From assembly GCA_036000965.1 (NCBI GenBank), contig DASYUT010000253.1:1-64000 (forward strand): a DNA stretch of 64,000 bases, in the 5' to 3' direction. A model generated the notes under the pieces. It worked only from the letters and a program-made list of their open reading frames with translations, was not told where the DNA came from and searched no databases. Made by a program: the position numbers and the translations under genes. Of the stretch, positions 7,995-14,986 are shown one piece after another. Each line of letters begins with the position of its first letter. Within the stretch, counting starts at the first letter, position 1. Origin of the DNA: Actinomycetes bacterium (GTDB lineage: Bacteria > Actinomycetota > CALGFH01).

Positions 7995-9374
7995 ATGCGG
8001 CCGAAAGCGCTCCGGAGGCAGCTCGAGCAGCCGGCGGACAAGGCGTTTGCCCGAGCGAGCATCGCGGCCGCGGTGACGGTCCTCGCGATCGGGACGCTCG
8101 GTACGTTCTATCTCCGCCACCAGAGCGGGGTCGCGCTCCAGGTCCCGAGCGTCCCGTACTTCTTCAGCCTCCCGTTCTACGTCTTCCCCCACCCGCACCT
8201 CGCCGCCGGCTGGGCCGCCGCTGCCACGCCCGTCATCGCGGCCGCGGCGGCCGCGGTGGTGGCGCTGCATCGCGGCCAGGCCGGATGGCGGGTGCGGGTG
8301 GCGGTCTCGGCGGGCCTCGCCGCCATCCTCGCCCTCGCCGTCTCTGCGCTGGCCGGCGGCCCGTGGGCGTGGCGCAGCCCGTTGGACTACGCGGGCGAGT
8401 ACCCGGCGGGTGTGGGCCATGTCGGCGCGGTCCCGACGTTCCTTCGCCACTTCCCGCAGCTGCTGCCCTCCCTGCCCACCCACGCTGCCGGACACCCGGC
8501 CGGTGCGATGCTCGTGTACGCGCTGGTGAGCAGGGTCTGGCCGGGTCTCACCGCCGCCGCGCTCGCCACGGTGGCCATCGGGTCGCTCGGGGTGGTGGCC
8601 GCCGGCGGCCTGGCGCGCGACGAGCTCGGTGAGGAGGGCGGGCGCCTGGCGCTCGCCGCGTGGGTCCTGTCGCCGGGGGTCGTCCTGTACCTTGCGACCT
8701 CCGCCGACGCGATCTTCGCGACCGTGCTCGGAGCGGCCGCGTGGACCGCTCACCGGGGCCTCACCCGCCGCTCCCCCGCCTGGACGGTGGCTGGCGGAGC
8801 CCTGCTCTGGGCGGGGGCGATGCTCACCTACTCGGCCGTCCTGCTGCTCGCGTTCCTCGGCGTGCGGGCCATTGGCCGGCTGCGCGGCGACCGGGCCTGG
8901 GTCCTGCGCTGGGCGGTGGGTACCGCGGCGGTCTCCACCGGACTGGCCGGGCTGCTCTGGCTCACGACCGGCTACGACGTCGTCGCCGCGGTGCGGGCGG
9001 TCCATCGCGCCTACCAGGCAGCCCCCGGCTCGGCGGGTCGACCCCTTGTCCTGTGGCTGCCAGGCGACATCGTCGCCTTCGGCGGGATGCTGGGCGTGCC
9101 GCTGCTGGCTGCGCTCGCCACGCGCGCCGTGGCGGTGGTCCGCGAGCGGGCATGGACGTCGGTCGACGGGGCCGCGCTTGCGACCCTGCTCGCGGCGGCC
9201 TCCTGGGGCTTCACCAAGGGCGAGGTCGAGCGCATCTTCCAGTTCCTCGTGCCGCTCGTCCTGGTGCCGGCGACCCGCCAGCTCCTCACTTGGCGCGTGC
9301 GCTTCCCGGTCGTCGCGTGCCTGCTCCTGACCCAGGTCCTGGCTGTGCAGGTCCTGTTCGACACGCGCTGGTAG
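7995..9374 (+). CDS. Integral membrane GT-C-like protein
   Basis: A 459-residue protein with about ten hydrophobic helices after a basic N-terminus (MRPKALRRQ). The long first loop (YAGEYPAGVGHVG to THAAGHPAGAMLVY) resembles the catalytic loop of actinobacterial GT-C mannosyl/arabinosyltransferase-like membrane proteins. No clear DxD or ExD is present, so enzymatic function is inferred only from topology and from the neighbouring GT2 and DUF2064 genes. The ATG at 7995 is chosen because the hydrophobic protein begins there; upstream codons translate repeat DNA. Confidence 0.72.
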   Translation: MRPKALRRQLEQPADKAFARASIAAAVTVLAIGTLGTFYLRHQSGVALQVPSVPYFFSLPFYVFPHPHLAAGWAAAATPVIAAAAAAVVALHRGQAGWRVRVAVSAGLAAILALAVSALAGGPWAWRSPLDYAGEYPAGVGHVGAVPTFLRHFPQLLPSLPTHAAGHPAGAMLVYALVSRVWPGLTAAALATVAIGSLGVVAAGGLARDELGEEGGRLALAAWVLSPGVVLYLATSADAIFATVLGAAAWTAHRGLTRRSPAWTVAGGALLWAGAMLTYSAVLLLAFLGVRAIGRLRGDRAWVLRWAVGTAAVSTGLAGLLWLTTGYDVVAAVRAVHRAYQAAPGSAGRPLVLWLPGDIVAFGGMLGVPLLAALATRAVAVVRERAWTSVDGAALATLLAAASWGFTKGEVERIFQFLVPLVLVPATRQLLTWRVRFPVVACLLLTQVLAVQVLFDTRW

Positions 9375-9431
9375 CGGCCGTGTTCGAGGCGGTCCTGGAT
9401 GAGCTCCGCTGGTGGGTGAAGCGGGATCTGG

Positions 9432-9462
9432 GTGAGCCCGACCGGGCTCGTAGCGGCTCACG
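9432..9462. terminator. Hairpin between convergent genes
   Basis: GTGAGCC at 9433-9439 pairs with GGCTCAC at 9455-9461, and an alternative tighter stem GAGCCC/GGGCTC (9434-9449) is nested. It separates the membrane protein (+) from the radical SAM gene (-), ending just before the latter's stop. There is no T-tract, as is common in high-GC actinobacteria. Confidence 0.45.
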
Positions 9463-9463
9463 C

Positions 9464-10294
9464 TCACCTGATGTTGAGCTGGGTGTCGGCTCCCTGGGGG
9501 CGGCCCTCGACGAGGCGGAGCAGGACGCCGGCCGGGGTGCTGAGCGGATCGGTGGTCCGGGTCAGCAGCAGGTCGGTGTCCAGCCGGCCGCCGTGCACGG
9601 TGGGCCCGAACGGGCTCCAGAACGCCCCGTCGGTCGTGATGGTGAGCTCGGCGGGCAGGTCGGCGGGGCCGGCGTCGACGCCCAGGCCGTGGTCGACGGC
9701 ACGGCCGCGGTGGACGATCGGGCGGATGACGTGGTCGTCGTCGGCGACGCCGAGCCGGCGGTGCAGCTCGCACAGCCGCTCCTGCTCGCCGGCGGCCATG
9801 GACGTCACGGTCGTGGCGATGCGCACGCGCACGCCCTGCCCGACCAGCCGGGGGATCGTCTCGACGACCTTGCGGAAGTTCTCCGGGCCGCGCATCGCGT
9901 CGTTGGTGTCGGGCTCGGGCCGGTCGAGGGAGAGCTGGATCGCGGCTGGCAGGTCCGCGAGGGGCTGCAAGCGCGCCAGCCGGTCACGGGTGAACATGGT
10001 CCCGTTGGACAGGCACACGATGGGCAGGATCCCGGCCAGCTCGACGAGCAGCTCGGGCAGGTAGGGCAGCAGGAACGGCTCGCCGCCGGTGACGCCCAAG
10101 GCGGTGAAGCCCAGCGTCCGGGCTTCCTCGGCCAGCTTGAGCATGCGCTCGCGGCCGAGCTCGCGCCGAGCCGCCTTGGGTCCCGACTCGGTCAGGCAGT
10201 AGGCGCAGACCAGGTTGCAGTGGTAGTTGGCGTAGAACCAGACCCGGCCGGGCAGCACACCCTCGGCGACGGCCCTGGCGATGGTCGCGGTCAT
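9464..10294 (-). CDS. Radical SAM protein
   Basis: A 276-residue radical SAM enzyme. The cluster motif C-x3-C-x2-C is Cys26, Cys30, Cys33 (YHCNLVCAYC). The SAM-binding GGE motif follows (VTGGEPFLL), then NGTMFTR and QLSLDRPEP. There is no SPASM cysteine cluster at the C-terminus, so it does not look like a classical peptide maturase with auxiliary clusters. Its ATG overlaps the TGA of the AhpD-like gene by 4 bp, so the two are co-translated. Substrate unknown. Confidence 0.9.
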   Translation of the reverse strand: MTATIARAVAEGVLPGRVWFYANYHCNLVCAYCLTESGPKAARRELGRERMLKLAEEARTLGFTALGVTGGEPFLLPYLPELLVELAGILPIVCLSNGTMFTRDRLARLQPLADLPAAIQLSLDRPEPDTNDAMRGPENFRKVVETIPRLVGQGVRVRIATTVTSMAAGEQERLCELHRRLGVADDDHVIRPIVHRGRAVDHGLGVDAGPADLPAELTITTDGAFWSPFGPTVHGGRLDTDLLLTRTTDPLSTPAGVLLRLVEGRPQGADTQLNIR

Positions 10295-10866
10295 GCCAGC
10301 CCCTCCTGGGCCAGCCGGGCCAGCACCTGTGGGGAGGTGGGCAGGTCCAGCGCGGTGCAGAACCGGTTGAGCAGCACGGTCGCGCCCACGAGCAGGGTGA
10401 GCTCGACCAGCTCGGCGTCGCCGAACCAGACCCGGACGGCGGCCCGGGCCGAGTCGGGCACCGGTCCAGGGCCGAGCGCGACCGTGTCGACCCAGTCGAG
10501 CAGGGCGAGCTCGTGCGGGTCGTCGAAGGCGGCCTCGAGCGGGAGCTCGCCGCGAAGTGCCCGTACCTCGTCCAGCGCCAGCCCGGTGTCGCGGGCGGCC
10601 ACGGTGTGGGTCTGCACGCAGAACCGGCACGCGAGCCGGGCCGAGGTGCGCAGGATGACGAGCTCCTTGGCGCGCGCGCTGATCCAGGACGGGCCGAGCG
10701 CCGCACCCAGGAACGGCATGGCGACCTCGAGCAGCTCGGGCACGTGGGCCAGAGCGGCGACGATCGGCCCCGGGTCGCCGCTGGCGTAGTAGGGCCGGGC
10801 GAGCAGCGGGGCTTGCTCGGCCTTGATCAGATGAACGCCGCCGATGGCTCTGCCCTCCTGAATCAT
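10291..10866 (-). CDS. AhpD-like / carboxymuconolactone decarboxylase-family protein
   Basis: A 191-residue protein with the AhpD-fold redox motif C-x2-C-x3-H (Cys80, Cys83, His87 in ARLACRFCVQTH) preceded by the conserved Glu of KELVILRTS. The family includes peroxidase partners and gamma-carboxymuconolactone decarboxylases; the CxxC form suggests thiol redox or peroxidase activity. The start is set at MIQEGRA; the reading frame is open further upstream, but no family homology is seen there. It is co-translated with the radical SAM gene and lies downstream of the DoxX protein. Confidence 0.85.
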   Translation of the reverse strand: MIQEGRAIGGVHLIKAEQAPLLARPYYASGDPGPIVAALAHVPELLEVAMPFLGAALGPSWISARAKELVILRTSARLACRFCVQTHTVAARDTGLALDEVRALRGELPLEAAFDDPHELALLDWVDTVALGPGPVPDSARAAVRVWFGDAELVELTLLVGATVLLNRFCTALDLPTSPQVLARLAQEGLA

Positions 10867-10964
10867 GGGGCTTGCCCTGTGAACGCTTCCGCCGCTTGCC
10901 TCCCATACGTCCGGACTGGTGCCGCCCCGGCGGGCACGACCCGGGTGCTCACCACTGACCAGGG

Positions 10965-11507
10965 TCAGAACGGCCATCGGTCGCCGAAGCGGGCGACCAT
11001 GCGGCCGTCGAGCCCCCATACCCGGCCCGAGGGCACCAGCGCCAGGATCACGAACGGCACGACATCGGGCAGGAAGTCGAACAGGTAGGCGCCGTTGTCG
11101 ATCGTCATGATCAGCAGCGGCCCGATCAGGCCGACCCCGATCAGCCCACCGAAGCGGCTGGCCAGCCCGATGCAGAGCAGGACCCCGCCCGTGACCTCGG
11201 CCGCAGTGAGGAAGTACTGCCAAAACGCCCAATGGTCGAGCACGACCGAGTTGTAGAACGACTTCATGAACGCTGGCGCGTGCGACTTGGGGCCGGCATA
11301 GACCACCAGCAGCCCACGCGCGACCCCCCGGTCGATGAGACCGAACGAGACGATCTTGAAGTCGTAGGCGCTCTTGTTGACGACTTTGGCCAGCCCGTTG
11401 GTCAACAGCGTGAAACCCATGAAGATCCGGAACGCGGCCAGGCCCTTGGCCACCACCCGGGCTGGGAGCACCCCCACTCCGACAGGCGCCTTGGCGGTTC
11501 TGGCCAT
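10965..11507 (-). CDS. DoxX-family membrane protein
   Basis: A 180-residue protein with four predicted transmembrane helices (AAFRIFMGFTLLTNGLAK; LTAAEVTGGVLLCIGLASRFG and two C-terminal helices). It resembles DoxX/DoxD proteins, which in some actinobacteria work with thiol-redox partners at the membrane. The ATG at 11507 is preceded by AAAGGA at good spacing; an upstream in-frame ATG lacks one. It is the first gene of a three-gene run with the AhpD-like and radical SAM genes. Confidence 0.82.
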   Translation of the reverse strand: MARTAKAPVGVGVLPARVVAKGLAAFRIFMGFTLLTNGLAKVVNKSAYDFKIVSFGLIDRGVARGLLVVYAGPKSHAPAFMKSFYNSVVLDHWAFWQYFLTAAEVTGGVLLCIGLASRFGGLIGVGLIGPLLIMTIDNGAYLFDFLPDVVPFVILALVPSGRVWGLDGRMVARFGDRWPF

Positions 11508-11717
11508 CGGAGTCCTTTCGCAACCACTCGCAACCACGGCCACACCGGGATCCTAGACCTGAACCATCTCGGTCGCCCTGGCAGCAACCTTACGATCTTG
11601 GGACAACACCGGTTCGCCAGGGCCTGGCCGGCCGGTCCCCACGACGCCCGCCCCACGACCGCCGCACGGAGCGCTCACGGCAGGCTTGGCCGGCGGGTCG
11701 CGCTCGTCGAGACAGAT

Positions 11718-12398
11718 TTAGAGGGTGCGTGGTCGCACGCCGACCTCGTCCAGGTGGTCCAGCAGGTCGGCCGGGTCCTCGTACACCCGGTAGGCGCCGG
11801 CCCGCTCCAGCTCCTCACGGCCGTAGCCGCCTGCCAGCAGCCCGATCCCCAGCGCCCGCGCCCGCCGGGCCGCCAGCAGGTCCCACACCGAGTCGCCGAC
11901 CACCATCGCGTCGGCGACGTCGGCGCCCAGCCGCTCGGCGGCGGCCAGGAAGAGGTCCGGGTCCGGCTTGGCGTGAGCGACCTGGTCGCGGGTGATCACC
12001 GGGACGTGGTCGGGGACCCCGAGCAGCTCCAGGGTCGGCCGGGCCGCCTCCGCGAGCCCGCTGGTCGCCACCGCCCAGGGCACGCCCAGGTCGGTCAGAT
12101 GCTCCAGCAGCTCGCGGGCGCCGGGCAGCAGCCGCAGCCGGCCGGCGCGGCGGCGGTAGGCCTCGGCATGGGCCTGCTGCAGCTGGGCCACCGTGGTCGG
12201 GTCGACGGGCTTGCCGGTCTCGCGGAGCAGCGCGCCGACGAACAGCCCGCCGCTCATGCCGATGCGCCGGTGGATCCGCCAGACCGCCAGGTGGATGCCG
12301 GCGCCCTCGAGGGCCTCCTGCCAGGCGAGCACGTGCTGGTAGACGCTGTCGACCAGCGTGCCGTCCAGGTCGAACACGAACACCGTCCGCTGGTTCAT
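11718..12398 (-). CDS. HAD-superfamily phosphatase (phosphoglycolate-phosphatase-like)
   Basis: A 226-residue HAD hydrolase. Motif I is VFDLDGTLVDS (nucleophile and acid Asp), motif II AVATSGLA, motif III Lys in HAKPDPDLF, and motif IV VVGDSVWD. The cap is helical (subclass I), like Gph or beta-phosphoglucomutase-type enzymes. The start MNQRTVFVFDLD is chosen from family length; the frame stays open about 200 bp upstream but reads as repeat-like DNA. The substrate cannot be fixed. Confidence 0.88.
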   Translation of the reverse strand: MNQRTVFVFDLDGTLVDSVYQHVLAWQEALEGAGIHLAVWRIHRRIGMSGGLFVGALLRETGKPVDPTTVAQLQQAHAEAYRRRAGRLRLLPGARELLEHLTDLGVPWAVATSGLAEAARPTLELLGVPDHVPVITRDQVAHAKPDPDLFLAAAERLGADVADAMVVGDSVWDLLAARRARALGIGLLAGGYGREELERAGAYRVYEDPADLLDHLDEVGVRPRTL

Positions 12399-12834
12399 CG
12401 CCTCCGCCACGAAACCGGGAAGTCCAGGAAACCGGGAGCCGGGAAGCCGGGAGGCCGCAGGGAGATGCCGGCCCTGCAGCATGCCTCCATCCAACCGGTT
12501 GCCACCGTGGTGATCCCCTAACCAGACCCCATGCGCGTCGACCGGGTCCGGATGCTGTCCTGCTGCTCCCTCAGGGTACTGCCACCTACTGCGAGCATGC
12601 ACCGCAGGACGAGCTCACGGTTCATGGACCGCCCGGTACGGCTCGCTTGATGCCCGGTACGTCGCACTTGCCGACCCCTGTCCTGATCGTCTAGGCTCAC
12701 CTAAAGCTCTTGGTGATGAGCCAATAACTATTGGCGAAGATGCAATAAGGATCTCCCACCACAGTCGCGACCGACGCGCGCTCTGACCTACCAGCAGCCA
12801 GCAACGCCAACCAAACGCCACCAGGAGGCGGCAC
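12399..12834. other. 436-bp intergenic region before the APC permease
   Basis: This holds CCGGGA-type low-complexity repeats near 12415-12460, then a markedly AT-richer stretch (about 12700-12760) with a 16-bp inverted repeat listed separately. No credible gene is seen. It is divergent between the HAD gene and the permease, so both promoters should lie here. Confidence 0.6.
12721..12736. promoter_or_regulatory. Inverted repeat GCCAATA-N2-TATTGGC
   Basis: A perfect 7-bp inverted repeat (GCCAATAACTATTGGC) lies 99 bp upstream of the APC permease ATG, in the only AT-rich patch nearby. It has the size of a dimeric repressor operator. The cognate regulator is unknown. Confidence 0.45.
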
Positions 12835-14355
12835 ATGGATCAGCCAGTCCTGCAACGCGCGACCGTGCAGGTCGACGACCGGCAGCTCCTGAAGGCGTTG
12901 CACTGGTACGACGGGTTCGTGGTCTGCCTGGCCAACCCTGGCTTTCTCATCGCCAGCCTCGGCGCGTCCATCGGCACCCTCGGCGCGCTGGGCGCCTTCG
13001 TGCTGTGGACGCTGTCGATGCTGATCGGGGTCGCCCAGAACAAGATCTACTCCGAGCCGGCGACCATGTTCCCCGACCGCTCCGGCGGCATCCCGATCTA
13101 CGCCCACGAGGGCTGGCGCCGCTATTGCACCTTCGTCGGACCCATGGCCGCGATCGGCTACTGGGCCGGCTGGACGGTCGTGCTCGCGATCAACGGCCTG
13201 GTCATCGGCTCGCTGGTGCAGGCGCAGTGGTTCCCCAACGCGACCTGGACGATCGACGTCGGCGTGACGCTCACGCTGCCGCGCCTCATCGCCATCCTGT
13301 TGATCGTGGCGGTGTGGGCCTTCAACGCCCTCGGCGTCAAGCCGGCGCTGTGGGTCGCCTATGTGACCGCCGCCCTGCTGGTCATCCCGCTCGCGCTGTT
13401 CATGATCTTCCCCTACCTCACCGGCTACTTCCGCCCGCACAACCTCACCTGGCTCGTTGACGACACCGGCGGCTCGCTGGGGAACAGCTGGCGGCTCGCG
13501 CTGGTCTGGTTCTACCTGATGGGGTGGTCGTCGTACGGCGTCGAGTCGGCCGCCACCTTCGCGCCCGAGTACCAGGACCCGGAGCACGACACCGCTCTGG
13601 CCCTGCGGCGCTCGGCCGCGTTCTCGCTGGTCGTCTACGCGCTGCTGCCGCTTGGAGTAGGCGGCGTGCTGTCGGCCGACAAGATCGCCGCAGGCGCCGT
13701 CGACTACTCCTTCTACGTCGCCGCGATCAACAAGATGATCGGCGTGGGCGCGAACTTCATCCTGCCGCTGCTGATCGCCGCGTTCATCCTGGCCATGAAC
13801 ACCGCCACCATGGACGGGTCGCGCGCCCTGTACGGCATCTCCAAGACGGGGATGACCATCAAGTGGCTCGGGCGCCTGAACCGCTTCCACGTACCGGCGC
13901 GGGCCATGACCGTGGACATGGTCGTGAATATCGTGGTGGTGCTGACGCTCACCAACACCATCGCGATCCTCGCCGCGAGCAACCTCGGCTACATCCTGTG
14001 CCATGTGTTCGCGCTGACGGCCATCCTGCTGCTGCGCCGGGACCTGGCCACCTGGCCGCGGCCGCTGCCCCTGTCGTCGCTGTGGCTGTGGGTCGCGGGC
14101 ATCCTGGCAGCCGCCAACCTCGCCTTCGTGCTGATCGGCGCGCCGTCGTTCAGCCTCACCGGCTACGGCGGCTACAAGGAGCTCCTCATCGGCCTCCTCA
14201 CGCTGGTCGCCGCGTGCGTGCTGTACGCCTACCGGCGAGTGGCCGAGGACCGCGAGCCGCTGCGGCTGCGGGACCTGTCCCCGACCTCGCCCATGCCGAC
14301 GGGCGTGCCCGCGACCGAGGCAGACAGCTATCACCGCGGTAATCAAACGGGGTGA
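12835..14355 (+). CDS. APC-superfamily amino acid permease
   Basis: A 506-residue transporter with about 12 transmembrane helices. It starts with a soluble tail (MDQPVLQRATVQVDDRQLL), then WYDGFVVCLANPGFLIASLG and the Glu-containing stretch MGWSSYGVESAATFAPEYQD typical of the APC/AAT family. Homologues import or exchange amino acids or polyamines. The ATG at 12835 follows AGGAGG at ideal spacing. It stands alone with a possible operator upstream. Specificity cannot be derived. Confidence 0.9.
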   Translation: MDQPVLQRATVQVDDRQLLKALHWYDGFVVCLANPGFLIASLGASIGTLGALGAFVLWTLSMLIGVAQNKIYSEPATMFPDRSGGIPIYAHEGWRRYCTFVGPMAAIGYWAGWTVVLAINGLVIGSLVQAQWFPNATWTIDVGVTLTLPRLIAILLIVAVWAFNALGVKPALWVAYVTAALLVIPLALFMIFPYLTGYFRPHNLTWLVDDTGGSLGNSWRLALVWFYLMGWSSYGVESAATFAPEYQDPEHDTALALRRSAAFSLVVYALLPLGVGGVLSADKIAAGAVDYSFYVAAINKMIGVGANFILPLLIAAFILAMNTATMDGSRALYGISKTGMTIKWLGRLNRFHVPARAMTVDMVVNIVVVLTLTNTIAILAASNLGYILCHVFALTAILLLRRDLATWPRPLPLSSLWLWVAGILAAANLAFVLIGAPSFSLTGYGGYKELLIGLLTLVAACVLYAYRRVAEDREPLRLRDLSPTSPMPTGVPATEADSYHRGNQTG

Positions 14356-14507
14356 TGCTGTTTCGCGTTTCCGCTGGTGAGCAGCCTGACAAGTCACACC
14401 GTTTGGCTGCCCCGTAGTAGGACGAGCGAGGAGGGCGGCACAGGCCTGCGCCCGTCGGTCACCTGCTGCTGTGGCGAGGTCGTGACACCACCGTCCTGCG
14501 GGGGCCT

Positions 14508-14545
14508 GCCCGGGTCCCTGCCCTCGAGCCCGGGTCCCTGCCCTC
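14508..14545. repeat. Direct repeat, 18-bp unit x2
   Basis: Two copies of GCCCGGGTCCCTGCCCTC (14508-14525 and 14528-14545) lie in the 208-bp spacer between the convergent APC permease and DUF742 genes. Their role is unknown; a slippage duplication is likely. Confidence 0.75.
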
Positions 14546-14563
14546 CTTGCCGCGCGGTCGTCG

Positions 14564-14938
14564 CTAGATCGTCCGCAGGCCGGCCAGGACCCGCTCGAGC
14601 AGGACGAGGTCGGGGCGCCCGCCGGAGCTCGCGGGTCGGTGCACGATCACGAGCCGCTCGTTGGCCATGTCGCTGACAAGGATCTTGGCGACGCCGAGAG
14701 GCAGGTCGAGGCAGGCGGAGATCTCAGCGACCGACAGCACGTCCCGGCACAGCATGGCGATCGAGCGCCGCTCGAAGCCGAGCGACGGCGCCGTGGCCTC
14801 GCCGTGGGAGGAGGTCGTGACCAAGGTCTCCAGCTCGAGGTCGTCGCGCTGGGAGTGGGTCCGGCCTCCGGTCACCGCGTAGGCGCGGACCAGGCGGCTC
14901 GGCCCCTCCGAGCTGTCGGCGCCGCCGGTGCTGCTCAT
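14564..14938 (-). CDS. DUF742 conservon protein (CvnC-like)
   Basis: A 124-residue protein of the DUF742 family. It has RLVRAYAVTGGRT near the N-terminus and a helix-turn-helix-like core (SVAEISACLDLPLGVAKILVSDMA) ending LLERVLAGLRTI. DUF742 proteins are the C component of actinobacterial conservons, in which a CvnA kinase, CvnB roadblock protein, CvnC and CvnD GTPase form a membrane complex. Here it follows the kinase directly by 48 bp. No roadblock or GTPase gene lies between or after them. Confidence 0.9.
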   Translation of the reverse strand: MSSTGGADSSEGPSRLVRAYAVTGGRTHSQRDDLELETLVTTSSHGEATAPSLGFERRSIAMLCRDVLSVAEISACLDLPLGVAKILVSDMANERLVIVHRPASSGGRPDLVLLERVLAGLRTI

Positions 14939-14986
14939 CGCGCGTCCTTCTCCTCGCGACCAGGGGGCCGGGCGACCCGTGCCCGG

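Noticed and set aside
10870-10906. Basic peptide (MGGKRRKRSQGKP) as a precursor for the radical SAM enzyme
   Set aside because: The frame runs on into the AhpD-like gene in the wrong phase and shows no core-leader structure.
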